Positions 22,135-33,154 of a DNA stretch of 64,000 nucleotides are shown here, piece by piece. Source of the stretch: Steinernema hermaphroditum (lineage: Eukaryota; Nematoda; Chromadorea; Rhabditida; Steinernematidae); the NCBI GenBank assembly GCA_030435675.1, contig CM059625.1, positions 744,001 to 808,000 of the forward strand, given 5' to 3'. Position 1 is the stretch's first letter; each line of letters opens with the position of its first letter. The notes under the pieces were generated by a model. It did not search any database, had not been told where the DNA came from, and saw only the letters and a program-made list of their open reading frames with translations. The position numbers and the translations under genes are program-made.

Positions 22135-25003
22135 ATGTGGAATCAGTGGCCGCTTCTCGTTTTTGTGCATTTTGTCTCGATCACTGCTGTTAATGCGGTA
22201 CGAGATTATACCGAAAGGTAATGTTACTAGTGAATATTCCTTGTCGTTAAAAAGTCATAAGGTATCTTTTGCCATTGTGCATGCAAGATTCTGTGTTGAG
22301 TGCAATCTGCATTGTATAAAAATGTCCATCGTATAAAAACTTTGCAGTAGTCATTGTTTACCTTCCATGAGATTGAGTACTTGCATGCGAAAATAGCGAG
22401 GTCTGTCTGTTATCATTTAGCGTAGGAGAATCAACACCCAGATCATTTTTTCTATACCTATCGCTTCCCGCTTTGCTTCACCTTCAATAATTAAAGCACA
22501 GAAAGAAGTGCTCCCGAATGTCATTTCTCATTCAGTTTTGTTGATTTGATTATATCTTGGGTTTTGTCAATCATGCAACTGTTATATGTAGTAAAAACAT
22601 AAGCTTACCGCTTTATAGTCAGTTCGCGAATATCAAAACATAAGTAGGACTGTCTTCAAAACTATGAACTATCGGTCATCCCGAGTGGACTTAAATCACC
22701 AACTTTGGGCTTGCCAGCGGATTGAAAAAAGACCGCACTTTGGTGCTTTGCTTGCATCAAAACAGTTTCTGTATTTAACCACATTCGTTTGCAGGCCGGT
22801 CCTCTATGGGGTTCCAATACGCCGTGCCATCGTCGACAGCAACGACCCTAACCATCTAAGGGCAATCGTTGAAAATCCTCAGCGGCGTATACCATTTGAT
22901 CAGCTAGAACCCGACAAGGCGGTCTTGATCTTTGCTTCTGTCGCTAAGAATCCGCTAACGAGAACGACTGTGGATGCTATTTTGCCGTACACTAAAGCTC
23001 CTGTAAACATAAATGGCAAGCATGAAGGTTCGGGAACTTCTAACTAGTTTTATGTAGATATATTGCGAAAACGCAGATCACCAGATATTCCGGAATTCAG
23101 TGCTGAAACCAAGAATAACGATGACGACAGCGAAAAGCCCATGGAGCACAAGACAACTACGGAAAAACCGTCAACTAAATTTCACAGAAAGGCAAAGATC
23201 ATGTGGGCCAGCGAACTAGACGAGGATCCGTTTGCGATCAAGGAAACACCGGCTCCTAAGGTTAATGACGAGGAGCTGGCTAACATGGTCAGCCAAAATG
23301 ATACGGTACCTGCAGCGATCGAAGCCAAGGTAAGGAAACATCGATTTGTAATTAGGGATTATGACTTCTTTTATGAAAAATTATTCTCGAAAGTTGTATG
23401 AAAGTAAAAGCCTCAGCGTATGTATCAACTTTGATCACAGTTAACTACGCATCAAAAGGCGTACATGCACGATTTTCAGAACAACAACGAAGAAAATGAA
23501 GAGGTTCAACCAAAACAAATGACGCAACCGGAAGTGGCGGTGATCGACTCCGATGCTCAGTTTGTCCCGGAAAACCATACGGTTGTTCGTCATTTAGTTG
23601 CAAACAACCTGAAATCCACCATTAGAAAGGTATGGCATTTGCTGAATATTCCTACAAACACTCTAAGTCCTCTTTGGACTGAGTTCATAATAGATCACAC
23701 TACCAATGGGTGGTGTTAAATCACTGAAGCGTTTAATATTTGACATTTGATAGTAGTATAATGTAAATTTCCACAACGGATTTTGTACCGAAAAGCGCGC
23801 GTTACATCTTTTCTTTCAGCTCCGAATCAAACGTTCTCCAAGCATTGTTGACAGCGCCACTGAAAACCTCGACGACATAAAATTCCATGCCGGCATCTCC
23901 ACCACAGCAATGACCATCCATCGTCATCATAGAACTACAATGAAGGCTCCTCGTCAGCGTCTCCTCAAATCACCGAACACTTCCAACTTTGTTGCTTTGG
24001 ACAATCAGAGTTCTCGCGAAGTTGTCGACCGTGATGAGGTCCGCATCATGCCGAAACTCGTTCAAAAAACCACCATAGTTACAACAACTGAAGCGCCTTC
24101 TGCACATGTTGTAAGCACAACACAATCGCATGCTTCCAGCACAAGCATATCGCAGGAAATTTCCTCCGTAATAGTTGACTCGGATGCCAACATCGCACCC
24201 GTTCAGAAAAAAATGGCGGCTCAGTCTCTAGTCGTTCGACGGGATATTAAACCTCAAGGACCTCCGTTTGTTTGGAACGAGTTTATCATTCCCAGTGAAG
24301 GCAGACGTATTCTTGTCAAATCAATCCCAGCTGCTTATTTCGCAAACGGTAGCCAGCAGCCTCCTCTTCACCATCACGTGGGCGTTGTTCAGAATCCGAG
24401 AAGGGACATTCCAGTTATCGAGAGTGAGGTATGTCTAAGATTGACCAGTGCGACTGAGAAAATATGATCTCCGAATCACACGGTTATTTGCAGCGGTAAC
24501 TGCAACTTTTTCAGGCTGTTCTTGTACGACCAAAAGTGACAACAAGCACCGTTCGCCCTTCAACGACTATGACCGTTGTTGATGTCACGGTGTCCGTAAC
24601 TAATGAAATTGAAGAAAACATTCCACCCATTAGTGACAGCTTTCATGACCAAGTGAAAAGCGAGGATCTACAAGTAATCAGAATTTATGAACGTGAGGGT
24701 ACAACCCGCACGGCTTTACTAACGAGACCTCAATTGACCACTCCCAATCCAACGGTTTTTCCAAATATTCCGCGCATCGTAAAGCCCACCTTCACCCATG
24801 AAGCCGCAATGAGGGCCGCCGCCAGAGACGCGCCGCTACCTAAAGATGTTCCCGTTGCCAAATCAGATATAGCCGACGTTAAGCAGATTTCGAAGAGTTC
24901 CAACATGTCGATCCCTCAAAGAGCAGCGAATAATCGATTCAAAACGTTTCGAGCGAGAGATTTCATTGACAACGAAGAAGGATTGATCCGGGTGAACCCC
25001 TGA
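22135..25003 (+). CDS. large secreted, internally repetitive Thr/Pro-rich protein of unknown function
   Basis: Six exons, 22135-22217, 22795-23015 (or 23027), 23058-23329, 23441-23629, 23820-24428 and 24515-25003, encode about 620 residues. The first exon is a signal peptide (WPLLVFVHFVSITAVNA); no membrane helix follows, so the product should be secreted or matrix-bound. I do not recognise a domain, but the chain repeats itself: a block reading IVENPQRRIPFDQLEPDKAV near residue 60 recurs as VVQNPRRDIPVIESEAVLV near residue 455; an I-V-DSD/N motif recurs (AIVDSN, VIDSDA, VIVDSDA); and RKRRSPDI is echoed by RIKRSPSI, both after basic sites that a furin-like protease could cut. Between lie Thr/Ser-rich linkers (TTTEKPST, TTTEAPSA, TTSTVRPSTTMTV) likely to be O-glycosylated. 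The intron after exon 2 is either a 42-base GC-AG intron or an implausible 30-base GT-AG one. AATAAA lies near 25123. Confidence 0.75.
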
Positions 25004-25402
25004 GGAAGTCATTATATTACTTTTACTCAGCATTAAGATCCTCTTGTAAAGCATTCAAGTCCGTCAAGACAACTGTTGAATTCGAAAATGTTGTGTATTC
25101 ATGTTGTACATAATGGTACTGTAATAAATTATGTAGTTTTCTTTATTTTGTTCACCATTTTTGTTACTCGCATTTCGTCTGTGAGGTTACAGAGCTCACT
25201 CTGTGCACGATTTCACTGTGATGATCAGGGACAACGTAATTCATTTTCAGCAACGCTCTGCCTGGCTGTCTACCAAATTGGTGCAATTCTCCACGAATAC
25301 ATGGTTTGTGAACCGGCAAACTAGCATGCGACACGCCACAGAACACAAGTTTTGATAGATGCTAATTATAGCGCAAGAGAGTATTTGTCAGAAAACAGCG
25401 TT

Positions 25403-25867
25403 ATGCGGCATTCAGTAACCGTCATGCCTCTCAGTGAACTGTGCAAGGTTAGTTTGCCAATTCGTATAGTACGTATAATTTCGATTGTTTTTTTGTAGTG
25501 TTCTGACGGTTTAACCTTTGAGAGAGCCGCCGAAGAAGTGCGTCGCCTGAAAAAGATGCCGAACGACTTAGAGCGCCTCCAACTCTACGGTTTGTACAAG
25601 CAGTCTATACATGGAAATATTCCACCAGAAGACTATTATCGTAAAAAGTTAGCTTCCATACTATTGTCCACTTCTGACATTGCAGCTCGACGTGCCGATA
25701 ATGAGTGGTCTACACAGAAATACGATGCCTGGAAGCGCTTGGAAGGAATGTCAAAAGAAGAGGCTAAGGAGAAATATGTCAAGATATCGAAAGATATGAT
25801 AGAAAAATATGAGAGAAAGATAGTTCGTAGCAAGTGGAACAGTGAAGTTTGGACAGTCGACTATTGA
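25403..25867 (+). CDS. acyl-CoA-binding protein (ACBP domain) with an insertion
   Basis: Exons 25403-25447 and 25499-25867, phase 0, encode about 137 residues; starting at the second ATG (25424) would give 130. The protein resembles ACBP: LTFERAAEEVRRLKKMPND, then LERLQLYGLYKQS (Tyr and Lys that contact the CoA and acyl chain), and after a gap YDAWKRLEGMSKEEAKEKYV, which ends the fold. ACBP binds long-chain acyl-CoA esters in the cytosol. Ordinary ACBPs have about 86 residues; here roughly 30 extra residues (PPEDYYRKKLASILLSTSDI...) lie between KQS and the YDAW helix, in place of the usual G-D-x-x-T-x-x-P-G-x-x-D-x-x-G-K-A-K-W segment. Ligand binding may therefore differ. No signal peptide. 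AATAAA at 25909. Confidence 0.78.
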
Positions 25868-26040
25868 GCTCTTCGTTATACATGCGTGACATTGATGCCG
25901 AAGCATTTAATAAATACCACCTTTAAAGTGTTCAAAGTATGACATTGAAAGTTAACTGAAAACACAGTAGTAAACCAGAAGACTTTCACAAGAACAAAAA
26001 AGGTCTCTAATCGATAGTACAAAGAATGAACATCAGTTTG

Positions 26041-26263
26041 GGTTTTTCCGCGGCTAAGTCATTTCTTGGCGATTATTAAAAATGCAGCGGCTGATCTTTT
26101 CAACTGCAAAGTACAAACATCAACTGTACAAAAGTTACTCGTTTGCGGCACACATTTCCTGTTAAATGCATTTTTAGAGGGTTATTCAAATCGACGCGAC
26201 CGATCAAGTCTTTTTTCATATGCAGATTACTTGGTGGGCGTTGCAAAACTGTTACTGAGTGCC
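26041..26263 (+). repeat. left arm of long inverted repeat around arginine kinase
   Basis: About 220 bases here reappear in reverse orientation at 28096-28321 with only scattered differences. The shared part includes GGCTAAGTCATTTCTTGGCG at the outer end and GTTACTGAGTGCC at the inner end. Both copies happen to be open in one frame with nearly the same translation, but that frame has no splice support and is not called as a gene. Confidence 0.92.
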
Positions 26264-26341
26264 TTTAAAAATGCGCATCCACATCGAAACGCCACATCCA
26301 ATTCATCGCATCGTCAAACAAGCGACCGACCAACTCTCGAT

Positions 26342-27505
26342 ATGACTGACGCTACTACTATCCAGAAGATCGAAAAAGGATTTGCCAAGCTTCAGGTACA
26401 GTGCTAGGGAATCGACAGCATAACATGAAAAGTTAAGGCGTCTCCCGAGTGCCACTCTCTCCTGAAGAAGTATCTAACGAAAGAGGTTGTTGAAGAGCTG
26501 AAGACGAAGAAGACTGCCCTTGGAGCGACCCTCCTGGATGTCATCCAGTCTGGCGTGGAGAACCTCGACTCAGGAGTCGGCGTCTACGCACCTGATGCTG
26601 AAGCGTACACGCTCTTCAAGCGTCTCTTCGACCCGCTTATTGAGGACTACCACAATGGCTTTGACGCTGAGCAGAAGCAGCCGGCGACGGATCTTGGTGA
26701 AGGAAAGACGGCGGAGCTTGAGGATCTGGATCCTGAGGGAAAGTACATAAACTCGACGCGCATCCGTTGTGGACGTTCCCTTGAAGGTTACCCCTTCAAT
26801 CCGTGCCTCTCCGAGGAGAACTACCTCGAGATGGAGGCCAAGGTGCAGAAAGTCTTCAATGAGATTGAGGATGCTGAACTCCAAGGTACCTACTACCCCC
26901 TCGATGGCATGACAAAAGAAGTGCAGAGTCAGCTTATTGAAGACCACTTCCTGTTTAAGGAAGGTGACCGGTAACCCTCTACGATCACGACAAAGTGTTA
27001 TTAATTATGTCTCAGTTTCCTACAGGCAGCGAATGCTTGTCGCTTCTGGCCCAAAGGCCGAGGCATCTTCCATAACAAGGATAAGACCTTCCTTGTGTGG
27101 GTCAACGAAGAGGACCACCTGCGTATCATCTCCATGCAGAAGGGAGGAAACGTCGGTGCCGTGCTCGAGCGCCTCATCAAGGGTGTCAAGAACATTGAAG
27201 CACAGGTTCCTTTCTCACGTCACGAGCGCCTCGGCTGGCTCACCTTTTGCCCAACGAACCTCGGCACCACTGTCCGCGCTTCCGTCCACATCCGCCTTCC
27301 CAAAGTGAGCGCTCGTCCTGACTTCAAGAAAATTTGCGACGAGCTCGGCCTTCAAATTCGCGGCATCCACGGCGAACATTCCGAGTCAGCCGGCGGGGTC
27401 TACGACATCTCCAACAAGGCTCGTCTTGGACTCACGGAATTTGAGGCGGTCAAGCAGTTGCACAGTGGTGTTAAGAAGCTCATCGAACTTGAAGAATCCG
27501 CTTGA
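26342..27505 (+). CDS. arginine kinase (ATP:guanidino phosphotransferase)
   Basis: Three exons, 26342-26395, 26438-26970 and 27016-27505, give 358 residues, the normal length for a single-domain arginine kinase. The enzyme stores phosphate as phosphoarginine in muscle and other ATP-demanding cells. The N-terminal domain has [15 protein letters not shown] and the [12 protein letters not shown] loop; the catalytic domain shows [68 protein letters not shown], the active-site cysteine in [16 protein letters not shown], and [19 protein letters not shown]. The third exon must begin at 27016 (after CTCAG): a later TACAG acceptor six bases downstream-shifted would break the frame. Codons are strongly C-ending, as in highly expressed nematode genes. 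The gene is enclosed by a 220-bp inverted repeat. Confidence 0.97.
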
Positions 27506-27781
27506 GTCACTTGATCTCACAACGTGTACATCTGCCTTCCTTTACTAGCGGTGTCTATTTCGTCAGCATTCGAGATGTGCTTCTAATGAACGGCGGTCTA
27601 CTATTTTTTTGTGCCTCATCACACAACCATCGCTGAACCACTACATTTTGACATTTCACCAATTTTCACTTCGCTCAACCACATACAGCCGAATCTAGTC
27701 TTAGTGCACTAGTTTAAAAAATAAGGGCGCAAAAAACAAGAATTGCGCCTCCGGTTCCTTTCTTTCTTCCGTGCACTTCGC

Positions 27782-28097
27782 ACCATCAGAGTAGAACACA
27801 ACATTCTCATCAGTTTGCACGGGGTTCGAAGCAGCGAAGACTAATGTCACGTTGCAAGGTAACCGAAGTCTCATCATCTGAGAGGCGGCGCAGACATCGG
27901 AGTGTGAATGATTCCTCGGCTTGAGTGGCGGCACGTGCGGAGTCGAGCAGCGGCCACGGTGTTCTTTGCGAAGCGTCGGAACTGCGTTTCTCTGGTGTTA
28001 TAGGCCTTCTACGAGCCGGGGCGATCCTATTGCTTTGGGATTCATCTGTTCAATGCTTGTGCAAACTGATGGGAATGTTGTGTTCTACTCTGATGGC
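27782..28097. repeat. inner hairpin of about 39-bp arms
   Basis: The segment 27782-27820 is repeated in reverse orientation at 28059-28097 with about one mismatch (core ATCAGAGTAGAACACAACAT). The right arm directly abuts or slightly overlaps the inner end of the large right inverted-repeat arm, so the structure is composite. The 238-base loop has no gene I can support. Confidence 0.88.
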
Positions 28098-28321
28098 ACT
28101 CAGTAACAGTTTTGCAACGCCCACCAAGTAATCTGCATATGAAAAAAGACTTGATCGGTCGCGTCGATTTGAATAACCCTCTAACAATGCATTTAACAGG
28201 AAATGTGTGCCGCAAACGAGTAACTTTTGTACAGTTGATGTTTGTACTTTGCAGTTAAAAAGATCAGCCGCTGCATTTTTAATAATCGCCAAGAAATGAC
28301 TTAGCCATTGCGGGAAAAAGA
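28096..28321 (-). repeat. right arm of long inverted repeat around arginine kinase
   Basis: Reverse-oriented partner of 26041-26263. Together the arms bracket 2.28 kb that contains the whole arginine kinase coding region and little else. Confidence 0.92.
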
Positions 28322-28573
28322 GTGGTATCGAAAGTTGCTTATTATTTTCTGCGTAAAATAGCTAAAAAACTCCAGGGCGTCAAGAACCATGGCGCGCTTC
28401 GATTCGTAAATTCAAAAACTATTGATTCATAAACATGACAATTTGCGGGAGAAGCTTGAAATGATCTTTGGACAGAACACTGTCAAAGTAAAAATGTTTA
28501 TAATTTTATTTACTGTACGCCACACGATAGCCAAGTTTCCTGCTAACATTTTCTAATGTTGTCGATTGCGTTG

Positions 28574-30010
28574 TCAAACAGCGCAAATGTCCGGCTTAGA
28601 CTTCATAAATTCATCATCTGTTTCGCTCATCTTTGACCATTTCCTGCGCATTGTGAAGAATACTGCCACGAGCACAACCTACAGGTAATCCTTTTAGGTT
28701 CTACGTCATATGCTTTTAACTTACGGCGATAGCGATAACGAGAACAGTAAGAATTAGAAGAATACTTGTTAGTTCAGAGTCGAGAACCTGAGAAATGGGG
28801 TGAGTTCGAGACGAATAACTGAAACGCAGTACATACCTGTTTGGCATTTTTCCACTGTAAGCGTTCCCTTTCACATTTTTTAAAGTCAGAAATTTCTCCA
28901 TCACGTATTCTACAGTAATCCCACTCCTTCACAACTAGAACTGTGTCAGCAACCCGTCGCTGTTTGAATTGACACTGGACTTTGTGAGCCTTGTTCGTGA
29001 GAGATCTAAAATCACATAGTAGAAAAGCTAGCAAAAGTGTTAACGTACCCTATGAAATTCAAATTTGTAATAGAGTACCGAGTGGAAGATAAAATTCCTC
29101 CTGAGACACTAACAGCTCGGCGGTCACCGTCAACTTGTTCTTTCTCTTCTCCGTGCACGAGCGAACCACTTATGGAGCGTAGAAATTCAGTAAACTTGAA
29201 CGACCTTACGCGAATTGGTTCGTTGTAGCGATTATTTTCATAATAGTAGAACTAAATGACCATGTTTTGCACTATTCCTGACACAGAGACATTACCTGCT
29301 TGGAGTATGGATCTGAAAACCAGTGCATTTTGCCGACATGCTCAGGAATTATTGTGGAGAATAACAGTTGTAATTGGACTTCGGAATTATCGTCATTGAT
29401 AACGTACGCTAACAGCGAAACTTTCTCATCATCGCTCAATTCGGTAGTCATAACAAAGAGGGTTTGAGAAACGGAATCAAAGAGCACATTCAGCTGAAAT
29501 TAGAGGCATTTAGCAACAATAGAAAAAACGTGGATTAACTTACTGGTCGAAGACGGCTAAGTTCCTCCAACTCCACTGCGTCTTCTGTGATAGTAATGGT
29601 ACTCAATACTCTGCTGTTGGCTTTTTTTGTTGGAAATTCAAGCGACTTCAGAAGGACGATGTTTCGGTTTCTCACTTTCCCAACCGCGAGAATCTTGGGT
29701 GGCTTTGTTGAAGACTGAGATGGGTCCGTCAGAAGGATGATGTTCGACCATGAACAACTGGACTGATAAGGCCTGTAAGCACACGCTTCAGTTTACAATT
29801 TCGCGTAAAGAGAACTTACTCAATGTAATCGGTGTAATGAAGTGGACAAGAATTGGGCGGCAGATTCGTTTCTATTACGGCCCTGCATCCGGTAACTCCC
29901 ACAAGAAGATACTGATTTGTGTCCAGGATACTTTCAAAGGTGCTGCTGGCAAACGTAATTCGAAAAAAGAGAGCTCCTAGGAACAAGATACATTTCGAAA
30001 TGTGGAGCAT
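28574..30010 (-). CDS. orphan type I single-pass membrane protein
   Basis: Seven minus-strand exons join in phase: 30010-29820, 29772-29544, 29493-29296, 29251-29049, 29005-28837, 28787-28725 and 28678-28574, total 385 residues. The first about 20 residues are a signal peptide (MLHISKCILFLGALFFRITF). The extracellular part has few cysteines (CRAVI, NSCPLH, SSCSWSN, VQCQF, YCRIR, KKCER), beta-rich stretches such as KILAVGKVRNRNIVLLKSLE and TQTLFVMTTE-like repeats, and no domain I can name. A helix LTSILLILTVLVIAIAVVLV spans the membrane near residues 335-358 and a short cytoplasmic tail MRRKWSKMSETDDEFMKS follows. It is probably a cell-surface protein; ligand or partner unknown. I chose the ATG at 30010 because it starts the signal peptide; an in-frame ATG 9 codons earlier would weaken it. 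Confidence 0.78.
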
Positions 30011-30156
30011 TTCCGTTCGCAACACCAACGGTTCCAAGCGATCAACATAACTGCCGCGCGCAATTCGGAACGTTTATGCAGCGGTAAGCAATGCGCCGCA
30101 CTGCAAGAAGCATCGTGGTTTTTTGTGCTATTTCTCAATTTCGCACTTTTCCAATG

Positions 30157-30561
30157 CTAAAAATATCTCCGGACATGCCGGAAGTCAGTGGTTGAATGTG
30201 TGACTCTGCAGACCGGTAACAAAATGGAATCGCATTCCTGTCTTGAATACTCAAATGAGTTGTGTTTTTGTTTTTCTTCTGGGTGTGCCACTTCCCTGTG
30301 GATGCCGGAAAACTGAGAACTGCCATAGGGTTTGCAATCTGACCAGCCAGATGCTGAGAGCGAGTATGGGGTTGACCGCTCGACACCGTGACACATGTGA
30401 GCCATACTTCTAGTGAACCAAAATGTACCGGTTATCTGTCTGGGCGCAAAGTATTTTTTACCTTGCTTTTGACAATTAAGATGTCTGCATGATAGCTTGA
30501 ATCGTGAGCTGAGCACTGTTACGTTCTCTCTTTTTCCATCAAACTCTTCACACATACGCTG
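30157..30561 (-). other. possible exon(s), unassigned
   Basis: A 132-codon open frame on the minus strand begins right after a clean AATTTCAG acceptor (30556) with MCEEFDGKRENVTVLSS and holds several cysteines (SCRHLNC, HMCHGV, WSDCKPYG). It looks mildly coding and could be a diverged small extracellular domain, but I found no partner exon, signal peptide or known motif. It lies between two minus-strand genes. Confidence 0.25.
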
Positions 30562-31280
30562 AAATTTCAGTGCATATGCTTTTCACCACTTCGAAAGAGG
30601 CAATAATAAAATATATATTAAAGCAATTACGGAGAGACAGAATAGATTTTCCGTCAAAACAAGGAGTCCGCAGACGAATGCTATACATTCAGAACGCGAT
30701 TCTTGTCGAGATCACAATCCTTTTGACTAGCATTGTTGCATTGAAATATCTCCCCAAACATTGTGGAGGGTTTTTTTTCTTTAAGCGTAAATAAGCGCCA
30801 TTAAAAGCATCTCAATTAAGGATTTGTTGTTTTCCGAATGCCTATAATTTCATCAACCTTTTGTTTTCCGACATGAATAGTATTCAATAGAACTTGCTGC
30901 GCTCTTTATGACAATGGGGAACTTAATCGCCGAGTGGAGTAGTTATTGACAACACCGTGATTCATTAACTGCGATCTATCACATATGTCGTCTATTCAGA
31001 GGAACCCATACTTCACTGCATGTCGTATCCATTCGTAAAGATCCCACTTACTTTGTGAAGACAAGGAATCTTCAACTGAACTGCAAACGTAATTGGCGTC
31101 ATCTGAGCCCCGAAAGAAAGTGTCGATAAATTGAAAAGTTTTCATCTATAACCGTTAATTTTCAGTTTAGAACAACAACACGACAAAGAAATATATATCT
31201 CTTTAATATGTATCTAAAAGTAAAATTTATCACTGTCTTCGTGACCCGTAGTAATCTCTGTCAATAGTTTGAGCTGCTTG

Positions 31281-32490
31281 TCATAATAAGCGGCAGGCTT
31301 GAAATCCCAGTCCTGCCATGATGAGCCATACAGGAATAAAAACAACTAAAACAAAAAGCAATGAACTTTAGCATTACAAACGAGATGTGATTACCACTAT
31401 ATGAGATCTGCACGTTCAGCTCTCCTTTCTGCAGATCGCCGTTTATCTTGTAACAGAGGAGAATTTCAAATATCGCAATCATAATCACTCGTAACCAGCA
31501 GAAGGCGAACCTAAGTAACGAATTAAATGTGCAGCTGCTTTCCAAGTAGTTTTCAGTTTCCTCGGAGCTTAGTAACGAAGTAAATATGTTCTCGAATAGC
31601 AAGCTCAGTTTTCAGAGCTCATACTTTTATGAGTGGTTTGTCTTTGCTATGTTCAATCGTTCTTTAGGAAAGCTCAGCGAACTCAACTGTAGCACCTCGT
31701 TTATGCAGTTAAAACATATACTGTCTACGCGACTCCTCTCACTAAACGTGGCGCATCGTAAAAAGACTCGTACCCTTAACCACATCTTCGTTTAATTTTA
31801 AAGTGAACAATTGGTGATTCCGTTTTCTCTTCGATCTTTATCGTCTGAAAGCATAACAGACGGATCTGCGTTTGATGCAACTCAGATTGTTGATGAATTC
31901 AAGACCTAAACTAATTGATACGAAACGTTGCTATGGTGGTCAAAAACAAATGTTGTTACTAGGGCGTGCCCAATGATTTTGCATATTTATTCTGCGTGCG
32001 TCGCTGTGAGATAAGAAGTGCTCGTCGCTCAAGATGCGCTACAGTTCGTTTTTGTGTCCTTGTCGAATTTATGGATTTGTAGGAGTCGCGTCTTGAGTTT
32101 TTTCAAAAGTCGCGGTTTGCGATAAATTGATTTATTTTTTAAGGAAAGCAGATGTGGAGTATAGTGGGATTGCCTGACTGAGTGCTTGGGTTAGTTACCT
32201 TAGGAATGGTGCTCTGCATTCCTTCTCCTCAACGAAGCATCGTATAAAAACGATTAGCAAAAAGTAGTAGTCGATTGCGGAGGCCACCAACAGCGGGGCG
32301 AAGATTTCGCAGTAAGTAATCCATGCTAGTTCATATTCTATTTTAAATGCCTAGACAGTAGTTTTTACTTGTTCTGTCGACCAATTTCACATACCAACAG
32401 TATTGTCGATATGATGAGCGCAACAGAATGAATCCATACCTCAAATACAGTAACTCCTGTCCACTGAATGATTTCCTGGAAACTGAGCAT
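31281..32490 (-). CDS. tmem203: TMEM203 homologue, four-pass membrane protein
   Basis: Four minus-strand exons, 32490-32395, 32350-32199, 31510-31398 and 31345-31281, give 141 residues; human TMEM203 has 136. The match is end to end: MLSFQEIIQWTGVTVFEVWI (human MLFSLRELVQWLGFATFEIF), FAPLLVASAIDYYFLLIVFI, RFAFCWLRVIMIAIFEILLC with YKI, and the end VFIPVWLIMAGLGFQACRLL (human ...LLQLLMIRACRVN). Four hydrophobic helices follow from this. In mammals TMEM203 sits in the ER and lysosome membranes and influences calcium handling; the same compartment is inferred here. The second intron is 688 bases, the others under 60. No partner gene is seen nearby on this strand. Confidence 0.9.
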
Positions 32491-33154
32491 TGCGCTCGGT
32501 GCGTTGACTTATGCGCAAGCTCAGCCAATTAATTAGAAAAGAAAATACAGCGTGACCGAACATGCGGCGAGTCGTCAGGCCGCCGTGACACGATGCCAAA
32601 GTTCGCGGGAAACTGAACATAAGAAATATATATTGGAAGCAGCTGAGATCCTGACACGCATGGCTTGCGCGCGCCTTTCGGCGTACGATACACAGTTGGT
32701 TTCAATTTATTCGAATCTTTGTACGTCAAAAAAGGTATATATTGATTTCCTAATGGCGCACGTTGTCGCCGTCGTGCTTATGTTAATGCCTAATGGTTTA
32801 TAAGAGTTGTTGTTGTTCGTTTTCTTACACTACTCACAAAATTCCGGGCAGAGGTGGAAAATTTTTGAACCCGACAGTGATGAATTTTTCATGGCAAATA
32901 TGTTACTGCTTAAGACACGAAACATGACCTGCTGGCAACAAACCGAAACTGTGTAACGTTTGTTATCTGTTATACCTTTGTTACACTGAGACGTGAAATG
33001 TAGTGAATGGTACCCAAAATATTGACGTTCTCGCTTAGTTGCAGTTCACGTGTAGTGGTTCTAAAGTTTCGCGTTTCTCCCCATGTTTTACAGTCCATGC
33101 TGCCGTGATTACAATTACTAATGTTCAACTGCTACGCATTTGTTCCTACTTCAG
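32491..33154. other. divergent intergenic region
   Basis: No gene. This 660-base stretch separates the starts of the TMEM203 (minus) and PUM3 (plus) genes and ends in a CTTCAG acceptor that directly abuts the PUM3 start codon. Confidence 0.5.

Noticed and set aside
26066..26407. 113-codon frame upstream of arginine kinase
   Set aside because: It is the left inverted-repeat arm; the same translation appears on the other arm, and its 3' part merely overlaps the first kinase exon.
26570..26947. 125-codon minus-strand frame
   Set aside because: Shadow of the arginine kinase second exon.
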